A model generated the notes under the pieces. It saw only the letters and a program-made list of their open reading frames with translations. It had not been told where the DNA came from and searched no databases. 64,000 nucleotides of DNA, taken from NCBI GenBank assembly GCA_944324315.1, contig CALUVW010000002.1, positions 47,742 through 111,741 of the forward strand. The letters are read 5' to 3'. Positions within the stretch are counted from its first letter, which is position 1. Each line of letters starts with the position of its first letter. This stretch comes from Candidatus Gastranaerophilales bacterium (GTDB lineage Bacteria; Cyanobacteriota; Vampirovibrionia; Gastranaerophilales; Gastranaerophilaceae). Positions 52,672-62,323 of the stretch are shown here, in pieces. Made by a program: the position numbers and the translations under genes.

Positions 52672-54003
52672 ATGACAGAACAAATGCAAAGAAACAGAAA
52701 AGATATAGAAAGAACACATTCATTTGTAAAACATGCAAAAGAAGCAAGAGAAGAACGCTCGTCATTTGCTAAAGTATTAATCGGAATGATTATTGTATTT
52801 ATCGGAGTTATATTAAGTATTTTTGTTCTAGCAGACAACGAAAACTTTCTCGAAAATCACTTCGGAGAAAATTCAATAATTACAAAAATATTCCAAAAAC
52901 TCACCATGAGTAATGAGAATAAGGAACATGCAGACTTTACATTACCGTTTGGATTGAGACGGCAAAACATATTATTTTTAGGAGTAGATGCTAGTAATAA
53001 TCCTAACGACTTATGGACAGGAACAAGAACTGATACAATAATCCTTATAAATATAGATCCGAGGACAAAATCTGTTAATGCAATTTCAATTCCCCGCGAC
53101 AGTAAAGTTTATCTGCCAGGCGATAACGGTGTAAATAAAATCAATGCGGCACACGCCATAGGCGGAATAGAAATGACAAAAAAGACGATAGAGGACACTC
53201 TTGGAGTTCATATTGACAGATATATAATGGTTCATGATGCAGCCGTAAAAGAAATAGTTGATGCAATGGACGGTTTGGACATTTATATTGAAAAACCAAT
53301 GCATTATAACGATTATTCAGGTAATTTACACATAAACTTTACAAAAGGGCAACATCATCTTAACGGACAACAAGCTGTTGAATATTTAAGATTCAGACAT
53401 GATGCTTTAGGTGATATAGGAAGAACTCAAAGACAACAGTGGCTTTTAAGAAGTTTGTTGACACAACTTAAGCAGCCCTCTACAATTACCAAGATACCTG
53501 ACATAATCTCTGTTGCAAAAAAATATGTAAAAACAGATATGTCATTCTATGAAATGTCCCAGTACGCAGCATTAGCCAAACATATTGATATGGATAAAAT
53601 AGAAATTGCGATGCTTCCCGGCGCACCAAATCAAAAGGGATACATAAGCTATTGGATTTTAGATCCTGAAAAAACGCAAGAAGTAATAAACAGAGTTATA
53701 TATCGTGATAAAGAAAATTTTGATGAAACCATACAAATGACAGCAGGTGTCATGGCATCTAGTAATGCGCAGGCAGAACAAATCACATCCGCACTGAAAG
53801 CTGCAAATATTGATGTTAAATGTACCGGTATAACAACAAGAGCACATTCTCAATTTGTTGCACATTCATCTAAAGTTACGAATGACTATTATAACTGGTT
53901 AAAAAAGAAAAACGAAGTATTCGGAGGTTTTCAATTTGTATATGATCCGGTAAATTATCAATGCGGGGAGACAGACTTTACAATAATATTATCAGGGAAT
54001 TAA
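52672..54003 (+). CDS. LytR-CpsA-Psr family protein with LytR C-terminal domain
   Basis: The 443-residue product has a cytoplasmic start, one membrane anchor (about 38-60) and an LCP domain: LFLGVDASNN, DTIILINIDPRTKSVNAISI with IPRDSKV, YLRFRHDALGDIGRTQRQQW. After it a LytR_C domain (about 355-440) begins VMASSNAQAEQITSAL. LCP proteins attach wall or surface polymers to peptidoglycan, or cut polyprenyl-phosphate chains. It probably acts with the polysaccharide made elsewhere in this window. tRNA-Arg starts 7 bases past its stop. A diverged homologue follows the second mgtE at 63704. Confidence 0.88.
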   Translation: MTEQMQRNRKDIERTHSFVKHAKEAREERSSFAKVLIGMIIVFIGVILSIFVLADNENFLENHFGENSIITKIFQKLTMSNENKEHADFTLPFGLRRQNILFLGVDASNNPNDLWTGTRTDTIILINIDPRTKSVNAISIPRDSKVYLPGDNGVNKINAAHAIGGIEMTKKTIEDTLGVHIDRYIMVHDAAVKEIVDAMDGLDIYIEKPMHYNDYSGNLHINFTKGQHHLNGQQAVEYLRFRHDALGDIGRTQRQQWLLRSLLTQLKQPSTITKIPDIISVAKKYVKTDMSFYEMSQYAALAKHIDMDKIEIAMLPGAPNQKGYISYWILDPEKTQEVINRVIYRDKENFDETIQMTAGVMASSNAQAEQITSALKAANIDVKCTGITTRAHSQFVAHSSKVTNDYYNWLKKKNEVFGGFQFVYDPVNYQCGETDFTIILSGN

Positions 54004-54009
54004 TCTTTT

Positions 54010-54083
54010 GTGCCTGTAGCTCAGTTGGATAGAGCGTTTCCCTCCGAAGGAAAAGGTCGTGCGTTCGAATCGCATCAGGCACA
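54010..54083 (+). tRNA. tRNA-Arg (CCG)
   Basis: A 74-base cloverleaf: acceptor GTGCCTG with CAGGCAC, D-arm GCTC...GAGC, anticodon stem TTTCC/GGAAA with loop CTCCGAA (anticodon CCG), T-arm GTGCG/CGCAT around TTCGAAT. CCA is not encoded. Confidence 0.95.
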
Positions 54084-54190
54084 AAATAAGATTTATTAAA
54101 TGGAGAACAAAAGTTTATACACCAGTATAGATTTTTGTATTATAATAAATACGGTTGACAGCCGGTTTTATAAAAATCGAAAAAGTATGA

Positions 54191-54267
54191 GGCTTCGTAG
54201 CTCAGCAGGATAGAGCAGCGGTTTCCTAAACCGAAGATCGCGCGTTCGAATCGCGCCGGGGCCGCCA
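54191..54267 (+). tRNA. tRNA-Arg (CCT)
   Basis: The anticodon loop is TTCCTAA with anticodon CCT, T-arm GCGCG/CGCGC around TTCGAAT. The acceptor GGCTTCG pairs with CGGGGCC using two G-U pairs, and the anticodon stem ends in a G-A mismatch. CCA is encoded at the 3' end (54265-54267), unlike the tRNA-Arg 108 bases upstream. Confidence 0.93.
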
Positions 54268-54294
54268 TATTTTTTATTAATAACTACACTGCAT

Positions 54295-55596
54295 CTAAAA
54301 AATTAAAACTGCAAGCAGAGCAAACAAAATTAACGGAATATTGTAATGCAAAAATGTCGGAATACAGGTATCCTTAATATGTTCATGCTGTCCGTCAACA
54401 TTTAAACCGGCAGTTGGTCCAAGAGTTGTTCCTGATGCCGGAGAACCCGCATCACCAAGCGCTGCGGCAGATGCAAATACAACAATAGCTTCAAAAGGAG
54501 TAAAACCTAAATGCACAAATATCGGCACAAATAAAACCGCTAAAATCGGGATTGTTCCAAAAGATGTTCCAATACCTATGGTTATAAACAAACCTATAAT
54601 CAGCATTAAAAACGAGGCAACTAGCTTAGATCCCATCATAAAAGGGACAAAAGCATTTACTAATGTATCTATACTGCCTGTTGATTTAAGAACACCTGCA
54701 AACCCTGCAGCCACTAGCATTACAAATGCAACATAACCCATTAACCCTATACCTTCATTTATAAGTGTATCCATTTTTTCAGGATTAATTGCTCGTGTAC
54801 CAAATATTATTGTTAAACCGATTAAAGCGCCCAGAGGCAGAGATTTTGTCCACAATTGGACAGCCAAAGTTGCAAAAGCCGCAAACAACGTTATGTAGTG
54901 GCTTCCTGTAAATCTTAAAGAACGGCGCCTTTCTTCCCTGAACGGAATATTTTCGTATTCTCTCGGTTTTCTATATGAAATAAACACAGCCCACAAAAGC
55001 CCGCACAAAAGCCCTAATCCCAAAATCCAAACAGACTGCCACACATCAGTTACTGTAACTTTCATACCATTGGCGCTCATATTGTCTGCAAGCAAACGTT
55101 GAAATATCAATCCAAACCCGGCAGGAAAGACAATATAAGGGGTTACAAGACCAAATGCGAGAGCACATGCAACAGCACGACGGTCAAGCTTAAGTTTGTT
55201 CATAACAGATATCAAAGGCGGAATTATTACAGGAATAAACGCTATATGAACAGGTATAAGGTTTTGCGAAGCGCATGCCAAAAGCGTTAAAATCAAAAGC
55301 AGAATAAATTTATTATTTTTTATTAACAGTGAAATTCTTTTTGCAAGAACATCAGCAAGCCCTGTATGCGCCATAGCAGCAGCAAAAGTTCCAAGCAATA
55401 TATAACTCAGAGCAGTTTCACTGTTCTGCCCCATCCCGCTAATAAAAACATCCATAATTTGTCCGGCATGCATCCCTGCAACTTTACCCGCAACAACAGC
55501 ACAGACAATCAATGCAAGCAATACATTTATCCTGCATAAACACAATATGCAAAGTAAAATGACAGATATAATTATAGGGTTTATCAGTACTTCCAT
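54295..55596 (-). CDS. Na+/H+ antiporter family membrane protein
   Basis: The 433-residue product has about ten to eleven membrane segments and the ion-transporter family signature near its end: [20 protein letters not shown], then [19 protein letters not shown], typical of YuiF/NhaC-type antiporters of the IT superfamily. It likely exchanges Na+ for H+ or carries an organic ion. The C-terminus is a further helix ([12 protein letters not shown]). It lies next to tRNA-Arg (opposite strand) and upstream of thyX on the same strand; between it and thyX is a REP-like stretch. Confidence 0.8.
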   Translation of the reverse strand: MEVLINPIIISVILLCILCLCRINVLLALIVCAVVAGKVAGMHAGQIMDVFISGMGQNSETALSYILLGTFAAAMAHTGLADVLAKRISLLIKNNKFILLLILTLLACASQNLIPVHIAFIPVIIPPLISVMNKLKLDRRAVACALAFGLVTPYIVFPAGFGLIFQRLLADNMSANGMKVTVTDVWQSVWILGLGLLCGLLWAVFISYRKPREYENIPFREERRRSLRFTGSHYITLFAAFATLAVQLWTKSLPLGALIGLTIIFGTRAINPEKMDTLINEGIGLMGYVAFVMLVAAGFAGVLKSTGSIDTLVNAFVPFMMGSKLVASFLMLIIGLFITIGIGTSFGTIPILAVLFVPIFVHLGFTPFEAIVVFASAAALGDAGSPASGTTLGPTAGLNVDGQHEHIKDTCIPTFLHYNIPLILFALLAVLIF

Positions 55597-55597
55597 T

Positions 55598-55632
55598 GCC
55601 CCTCACTCTAACTCTCTCCCCATAGGGGCGAG
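55598..55632. repeat. REP-like stretch between antiporter and thyX genes
   Basis: CCCCTCACTCTAACTCTCTC with a CCCCATAGGGG hairpin (about 55617-55627) and a TCTCTC/GAGAGA pair. It resembles the repeat in the prepilin leader at 46101-46260. No other function seen. Confidence 0.5.
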
Positions 55633-55641
55633 AGAAAAATA

Positions 55642-56340
55642 TTATAATTCTTCAAATTTCGGTTTTCTTCCGCAGGATTTGTCCTCATCACAAAAGCCTA
55701 ATCGTTCACATTTTGGCACAAGATAAGGTTTCAGCCATGGTTCTTCTTTTACAAGTTCATCACACATCATCTTAACCATAGTTCTGATTTCATACTGTGC
55801 TCTTGTACAGAGTCTTAAATTGGCAAGATGAATCATTTCTCTTAAGTTTAAACTTGCAACCATCGAACTTGCAGCAGCATTCGGGAGAACAAATCTCGCG
55901 TCCTCGGCAGGGACTCCTGCTTCCACAAATTCCTGATACTGCTGTGAAATTTTACCCATAAAGTCGACAAATTTTTCTTTTAAAGCGTCATCTTTCTCAA
56001 TTGTAGGAGGAATTATGTAATCAAACTGACCTTTTTCCTTAACATATCTTTGAGATTTTTGAGAAAAAGACATGTGCCTGTGTCTTACAAGCTGATGAGT
56101 ACAAGCGCGGGAAACATTGGAAATAGCAAAACTCACCTGAATATGTTCTATTGTTGAATAGTGCCCGGATGAAATAACCCTTTCAATTAGTTTAAGCATT
56201 TTTTCTTCATCATCAGTACTGTTATATATATTAATAGGATAATCCGCGCTATAACAGGTTCTGCAAGCGGTATAAACAGTTTTTAACATATTATCCGGTT
56301 TTGATATCAAATTTACTACAGGTTTATTATTATTTTCCAT
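55642..56340 (-). CDS. thyX: Flavin-dependent thymidylate synthase ThyX
   Basis: The 232-residue FAD enzyme methylates dUMP using methylene-THF. It has the ThyX motif RHRHMSFSQKSQRY (RHR-X7-S), STIEHIQVSFAIS, and VLPNAAASSMVASLNLREMI. Having ThyX rather than ThyA keeps folate reduced, in line with metF here using the same folate pool. Its - strand promoter may be TATAAT at about 56381-56386. Confidence 0.97.
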   Translation of the reverse strand: MENNNKPVVNLISKPDNMLKTVYTACRTCYSADYPINIYNSTDDEEKMLKLIERVISSGHYSTIEHIQVSFAISNVSRACTHQLVRHRHMSFSQKSQRYVKEKGQFDYIIPPTIEKDDALKEKFVDFMGKISQQYQEFVEAGVPAEDARFVLPNAAASSMVASLNLREMIHLANLRLCTRAQYEIRTMVKMMCDELVKEEPWLKPYLVPKCERLGFCDEDKSCGRKPKFEEL

Positions 56341-56429
56341 ACATTTCCCTCACAATAAAAACTACAATAAAATAATTATACCATCCTTTATTAAAGAATG
56401 GCATAATGTAAATTTTTTATAATTATTTT

Positions 56430-57371
56430 TTAGTCAGAGTCGGGATCCGTTGAAACACCTTCTCCTGACCAAAACCATGTAAAATCAGAATCTTCTGTTG
56501 TTTTTTTATTCATCAAAATATTTCTTGGGAGCATTCCGCCTTTTTCAACCATAGTGGCAAATTCATCTGTTAATAAAGGACGGTCTAATTTTTCATTATG
56601 AGAAGATAGAATCAGGTAAAATGCATCATATCCCCACTTATTAGGGCCTTTTTCACCATTAACATCAATTATCACAACAGGAAATTCTTGTGTAAACATA
56701 TATATTGCGCCATCTTTAGAAAAATAAACTTTTGCTCCGTCAACCGGATTATTATATGCAAAAGTTGTGTTAAGCAGTTTTCCACCGGAAGTCGTGACAT
56801 CAGCAGATGTCGCATATAATGATTTAACAGAATCATCAATTTCTGTTAGCTGCATATACGATACAATATTATTAAATAACTGACCACAATCTGCAATATT
56901 TACATAATAGCGGCCGTCAGGCTCATAGTAATAATAACAATTTGATAAACTATTCTCCATAAATTGCCAGTTTAACGCATTTGAAAATACAGAATATTGC
57001 TTTTTAAAAGCTACTTCATAAGATTTCATTTGATACTTGTTTATTAAAGAAGGCATTGTCATAGCAGCTACTACTCCAATGATGCCAAGTGTGATTAATA
57101 CCTCAGCAAGAGTAAAGGCGGCTCGTTTTTTAAGTGAAAGGTGAAGAGTGAAGGGTGAAGCGTCTATTTCTTCCTTCTCCACTGTGTGGGAGAAGGTGGT
57201 ACAAAGTACCGGATGAGGGGTGCACCCAACACATTTCTCTCCCGCTCCCGAGAGAGGGGAAATTTTTACAATACTAGCTTCGCATCTATGCCTCTTGGCG
57301 GCTTTGCCTCCGGCGGAGCCTAGAGTGCCCCCCCCCCGAAGTTCTGTAATAATTCAATAATTTTTTTTCAT
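56430..57371 (-). CDS. Long-leader prepilin, second locus, with A8 and G10 tracts, phase-variable candidate
   Basis: Bases 57146-57371 (leader and start) are identical to 46113-46338, while the rest of the body diverges: FTLAEVLITLGIIGVVAAMT keeps Glu at mature position 5, and the globular part is different (NSLSNCYYYYEPDGRYYVNI). The DVNGEKGPNKWGYDAF motif and TDEFATMVEKGGMLPRNIL ending are kept. From ATG 57371 the A8 and G10 tracts break the frame as in the first copy. It may be a distinct pilin sharing a leader cassette through recombination. Confidence 0.72.
57134..57293. repeat. REP-like palindromic cluster inside prepilin leader, second locus
   Basis: Same three inverted repeats as at 46101-46260, shifted 11,033. 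All of it from 57146 on is within the long direct repeat. Confidence 0.6.
57328..57337 (-). repeat. G10 tract (coding strand) in prepilin leader, second locus
   Basis: Ten C on the + strand, same length as 46295-46304 and within the direct repeat. Confidence 0.75.
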
Positions 57372-57463
57372 TCTCAACTCCTTATATTTGATATTTAACA
57401 TAATTATTTTAACATATTTGTTAAATTTTTGCACTATATAAAGAAATATGTTAGAAATTTACT

Positions 57464-59380
57464 ATGAAAAAGACAGTTATCGCATATTTACATACCCACT
57501 GGGACAGAGAATGGTACAGGGAGTTTGAGGTTTTTAGATTAAGACTTTTGAGAGTCTTTGATAATGTTCTAGATCTGCTTGAAAATAATAAAATTCCGTC
57601 ATTTTATTTTGACGGACAGGTGGGCGCACTTCTTGACTATTTAGAAATAAGACCTGAAAAAGAACAGCAGATAAGGAAATTTGTTGAAGAAAAGAAGCTT
57701 TTTATAGGCCCTTTTTATACTCTTATTGATGAATTTTTAACAGACAGAACTGTTTTTGAAAAAAATCTTGAAATCGGGCTAAAAATTTCCAAAGACTTTG
57801 GCTGTACTGATTTTATCGGCTATTTTGCAGATACTTTCGGACACAGCAAAAATATTCCGCAAATTCTAAAAAATTTCGGGATTGATAAATGCGTCGTTTG
57901 GAGAGGATGCGGAGATATACCGTCAGAATTTACATTCAATGGCATTAATACCGTAAATCTTATCCGCGGATATTTTATGGATATTTTTTCTACTCCTATG
58001 ACAATTGAACAAAAAGCAGAATGGTTAAAAGGAAATCTTGATAAAATTGCAGCAAAGTCAAAGGATTACCTTTTATTACCTATTGGCGCGGATCACTTAG
58101 GCGTTGAACCAGAAATCACAGAACAAATAAATAAAGTCAACAGCCTGCTTGAAGATTACGAAATAACTCTTTCGAACCCCTTTGAATACTTTGAACTTGT
58201 AAAAGATAATTTTAAAAATTTTGAATGGAATGACGAACTCAGGGACAACAGTCTTACATTTATTCTTCAAGGTTCGTTTTCCGCAAGAATGAAGCTTAAA
58301 CAATACAACGTAAAATGCACTTATCTTCTTGAACAGGCTGATAAATTGCAGAAAAAATACGGTTCACAATACAACGCAATTATTGAATATGCGTATAAAC
58401 TTCTTTTGAAAAATCAGGCACATGACGGGATTTACGGGTGTTCAACTGATTTAGTTCATAGAGAAAATATTACACGCTATGAAAAAATTATACAAATTGC
58501 AAATACCATTATCGAAGAATTAAGGCTAAAATATAACTTCAAAACACCTGTTATGGACAGCAAAGAGCTTATTCCTGAATACAAAGTTGTTTCAAAACAT
58601 TTCGGGGTAGAAAATTCACTGCTTTATGACACTCAAAAAATTCCAGTAACAGAAGATTTTACAGATATTTATACCCTAAAATATGCGCCTGCCTTAAAAC
58701 CTGAAATTAATTTTGAAGTAAAAAACGGGAAAATCCGTATAGGTCAGGTTGAAATGGAATTTGTCCGTTTTCAAGATGACGGCGACACTTACAATTTCGG
58801 CGCTGTTGAAAATGACAAAGGGGAAAAAGCAGAAATTTATTCTTTCAAAAACAACATAATAAAAACAAACTTTTTTGATGTGCAGGTGGAAGTTCAAGGC
58901 AAACTTGTAAACTTTAAAATAGAATGGGACAACAAGCTTAAAAACAAACTCTGGCAGGTAAAATTTAACCTGAAATCACCTGTTACGGAAACTTTTTCGG
59001 AAGATTTAAACACAATTATCCGCAGAGAATTTGATTCTGAATATGATATGCGAAAGCACCTGCCCAAAACAAGGGGCATTGAAGTTAAAACAAACTTCGC
59101 TCCGATGCAAAGATATGTCGGAGCACAGGGGTTCGGCGTTATCACAAAAGGTTTGACAGAATATGAGGTAAAAGAAAAATCGCTTCTTATAACGCTTTTG
59201 AGAAGTACAGGCGTAATTTCCAACCCTAAAAATCCGTCGCGTTCAACACCTGCAGGCCCGCCGATAGAAGTTCCGGAAGCACAGCAGCTTGGTTACAATT
59301 GCGCGGAATTTTCCGTCGGATTTTTTGCACCGGAAGATTACCAAAAATATATTGATATGGTGTTTCCGCCAATTATTTAA
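57464..59380 (+). CDS. Alpha-mannosidase-like glycoside hydrolase family 38, copy 2
   Basis: Identical protein to 46431-48347 (638 residues), within the long direct repeat, with the same divergent prepilin upstream. Two identical copies 11 kb apart would double gene dose if real. See copy 1 for motifs. Confidence 0.88.
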   Translation: MKKTVIAYLHTHWDREWYREFEVFRLRLLRVFDNVLDLLENNKIPSFYFDGQVGALLDYLEIRPEKEQQIRKFVEEKKLFIGPFYTLIDEFLTDRTVFEKNLEIGLKISKDFGCTDFIGYFADTFGHSKNIPQILKNFGIDKCVVWRGCGDIPSEFTFNGINTVNLIRGYFMDIFSTPMTIEQKAEWLKGNLDKIAAKSKDYLLLPIGADHLGVEPEITEQINKVNSLLEDYEITLSNPFEYFELVKDNFKNFEWNDELRDNSLTFILQGSFSARMKLKQYNVKCTYLLEQADKLQKKYGSQYNAIIEYAYKLLLKNQAHDGIYGCSTDLVHRENITRYEKIIQIANTIIEELRLKYNFKTPVMDSKELIPEYKVVSKHFGVENSLLYDTQKIPVTEDFTDIYTLKYAPALKPEINFEVKNGKIRIGQVEMEFVRFQDDGDTYNFGAVENDKGEKAEIYSFKNNIIKTNFFDVQVEVQGKLVNFKIEWDNKLKNKLWQVKFNLKSPVTETFSEDLNTIIRREFDSEYDMRKHLPKTRGIEVKTNFAPMQRYVGAQGFGVITKGLTEYEVKEKSLLITLLRSTGVISNPKNPSRSTPAGPPIEVPEAQQLGYNCAEFSVGFFAPEDYQKYIDMVFPPII

Positions 59381-60001
59381 CCCTCTCCCTTAATCCATAT
59401 TTCAAGAGAGGTGAATTATAGCGGATCTAGCAGCACGCTTCTTTTTTAGTTTAGATTGTACAAGTTTTTAACAACATCTAAGTCGCGGGTCGAGCGGCAC
59501 GCTCGCACAAAAAAAAACCCTATCTTTCGATAGAGTTCGGAATTCTTTTTCAATTCCTCGTGTGTGTAGAAGGTTAGTGTGTAGTAGGTAGTGTAAATAG
59601 TATGTATATCTCGTGTTTATTTAATTCTTTTAATTTTGTATTTATTGCTTACATATTAATAAAGTATTTTTAAAGTATATAATTGCTATATCTTATTTAT
59701 TTATTTACATTTCTTTACAAAGTTCTGTAAAGCATATAATTAAAGCACTTGAGAATTTTATTTATAAAAAATTTCAGCTAAAATTCAGCTTTTCATAGAA
59801 AAAACTTTTTCATACCCCCTTTGTAATTTATATATTCCCAGTTTTTATTAAAATTAACACTATTTTTAGAAAAACATTTTAAATTTTAAATACAACGCTT
59901 TTCTGCGTCTTTACTTAATCTTAATTTGCAAACTATTGACCTTTTTTAAAAAACGTATTCTAATAAAAAAGTAATATTTAGTTAGAAGGAAAGAGGTTTA
60001 C
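59381..60001. other. 621-bp gene-free region before glnA, copy 2
   Basis: Identical to 48348-48968. Holds the - strand terminator-like hairpin (59508-59557) and the inverted repeat (59713-59732). No gene seen. Confidence 0.6.
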
Positions 60002-61366
60002 ATGAAAGAGTTTATGCATACCAGATTAGACAACAAACAATTTACAGAAGAAGATATTAAGGGGTTTATTAAAGACTATAATATCAAATTCATTAAACTG
60101 CAGTTTGTTGATATTAACGGTCAGGTTAAAAATATGACTATTCCTTCTCAACATATTGAAAAAGCTTTAAATGATGAGATAATGCTTGACGGTTCATCTA
60201 TCAAGGGCTTTAGAAGTATTGAAACATCTGATATGTTTTTTCATCCCGATAAAAATTCTTTCCAGATTCTACCTTGGAGAGGACAGGATGGCGCAAATTC
60301 CGCACGTTTAATATGTGATATCTATAATGCTGACGGAACACCTTTTGAAGGCTGTCCGAGATGTAATCTTAAAAGAATAATGAAAGAAGCAGAAAGAATG
60401 GGATTTTCAATGAATGTAGGTCCGGAAGCTGAATTTTTCTTATTCTCCAAAGACAAAGATGGAAATATCACTACAAAAACTTCTGATAGAGCCGGTTATT
60501 ATGATGTAGGTCCGGATGATCTGGGAGAAGATGTAAGGTCTGATATAGTGTTGACTTTACAGGAAATGGGTTTTGATATTGAAGCATCACACCATGAAGT
60601 AGCTGACGGTCAGCATGAAATTGATTTTAGATATGCAGATATTTTAACAGCAGCAGATAATGTTGCAACATTTAAAGTTGCCGTAAAGGCAATCGCCGCA
60701 AAACACAATTTACACGCGACATTTATGCCTAAGCCGATTTACGGCATCAACGGTTCCGGCATGCACTGTAATGTTTCTTTATTTAAAGACGGCAAAAATG
60801 CCTTCTTTGATGAAAAATCAGAATACCAACTCTCAGATATCGCAAAATATTCTATAGGAGGTATGCTTAAACACGTAAAAAGTATTACGGCGATTTTAAA
60901 TCCGACAGTAAACAGTTTTAAAAGACTTGTTCCAGGGTATGAAGCCCCTGTATATCTTGCATGGTCGCTGGCAAACAGAAGCGCACTTTTAAGGGTTCCC
61001 GCAAAACGCGGCAGTTCAACACGCGTGGAATTACGTTCTCCGGATCCTGCATGCAACCCGTATCTTGCATTCGCGGCTATTCTAGAAGCATGTCTTGATG
61101 GAGTAAGAAACAGAATTGATCCGCCTGCTCCTGTTGAAAGCAATATCTATAAACTTACGACCAAAGAACGTAAAAAACAAAGAATTGACGCATTACCGGG
61201 CAGCCTTGCAGAAGCTCTTGATTATTTTGACAAATCACTTGTTTCAAGAGCAGCACTAGGCGAGCATATCTTCAATGAATTTCTATCTGCAAAGAAAAAA
61301 GAATGGGATTCATTCAGGACTTACGTTTCTCAATGGGAAATCGACAGATATTTGGAAAGATATTAA
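60002..61366 (+). CDS. glnA: Glutamine synthetase type I, copy 2
   Basis: Identical protein to 48969-50333. Two identical glnA copies are unusual, as glnA is normally single. It has the same leader and terminator. Confidence 0.95.
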   Translation: MKEFMHTRLDNKQFTEEDIKGFIKDYNIKFIKLQFVDINGQVKNMTIPSQHIEKALNDEIMLDGSSIKGFRSIETSDMFFHPDKNSFQILPWRGQDGANSARLICDIYNADGTPFEGCPRCNLKRIMKEAERMGFSMNVGPEAEFFLFSKDKDGNITTKTSDRAGYYDVGPDDLGEDVRSDIVLTLQEMGFDIEASHHEVADGQHEIDFRYADILTAADNVATFKVAVKAIAAKHNLHATFMPKPIYGINGSGMHCNVSLFKDGKNAFFDEKSEYQLSDIAKYSIGGMLKHVKSITAILNPTVNSFKRLVPGYEAPVYLAWSLANRSALLRVPAKRGSSTRVELRSPDPACNPYLAFAAILEACLDGVRNRIDPPAPVESNIYKLTTKERKKQRIDALPGSLAEALDYFDKSLVSRAALGEHIFNEFLSAKKKEWDSFRTYVSQWEIDRYLERY

Positions 61367-61373
61367 TTTTACA

Positions 61374-61405
61374 CAAAAAAAGACCGTACAAAAACGGTCT
61401 TTTTT
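61374..61405 (+). terminator. Bidirectional terminator after glnA, copy 2
   Basis: GACCGT and ACGGTC stem with T6, as at 50341-50372. Confidence 0.9.
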
Positions 61406-62215
61406 ATTTCCAAAACAATCCAAAATCACTATCCTCAGTTTTTTCTTTATTCTGTAAAATAGTTCTTGGCAAACGTCCGCCCTTTTCTACCAGGGAACAA
61501 TATTCATCCGTAAGAAAAAGTTTCTGATCAAGCGAACCGTTTCTATCGCGTTTTGAAAGCATCATATAAAATACGTCATATCCCCACTTATTAGGTCCTT
61601 TCAATCCGTTAACGTCAAAAAGAATGGCCGTTCCATAACCGCCTGACTTCAAACTCATTTTTACAATAGCACCATCTTTAGTTGAGTAAACATCTATAAA
61701 AGGGTTTAATGATGAACTATAATCATCAATACTAGCATTACAGCTTATATTAATAAATTTACCGCCATTTGCTATAACATCATTTTTTTGGGTGTACTTA
61801 TATTCTGAGCTATGATTTATTGGGGTAAGATTTAATGTAGAAACCAAAGATTCCTGCAAAGCAGAACAATCATCGAATTTTAATTGATATGATGTCATTC
61901 CTCTCGGATAATATACGTAACATTCGGATATCCCGTTTTCTAATACGGTGTAATTGATTGCATTTTGGAATACGGAATACTGCTTTTTAAATGCCGTTTC
62001 AAATACCTTCATCTGATACTTATTTATAAGAGTTGGGATTGTCATAGCAGCAACTACACCAATGACTCCAAGTGTGATGAGAACCTCAGCCAAAGTAAAT
62101 GCGACACGTGTTTTATTATTACAGATGGCTACGTACGTAGCTAATACGAATCTGCTAAATAAGGAGTTTGAGCCTAGATGCGCCCCCCCCCCGATAATCT
62201 CTTAAATTTTTTCAT
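61404..62215 (-). CDS. Long-leader prepilin with out-of-frame G10 tract, copy 2
   Basis: Identical to 50371-51182, including start, G10 tract (62183-62192) and 39-residue repaired leader. Off as assembled. Confidence 0.78.
62183..62192 (-). repeat. G10 tract (coding strand) in prepilin leader, copy 2
   Basis: Ten C on the + strand, same length as in copy 1. Confidence 0.8.
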
Positions 62216-62323
62216 AAATTTAACTCCTTTTTCAAATTATATCTTTTATTATAACACATATTTTGAAATATTTCAATATAGATTTAATGAGAATGAATTT
62301 CTTGTTTGTAATATAATGTTTTT

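Noticed and set aside
54152..54176. TTGACA near 54154 with TATAAA as promoter of tRNA-Arg(CCT)
   Set aside because: The two elements are only about 8 bases apart, too close for a sigma-70 promoter.
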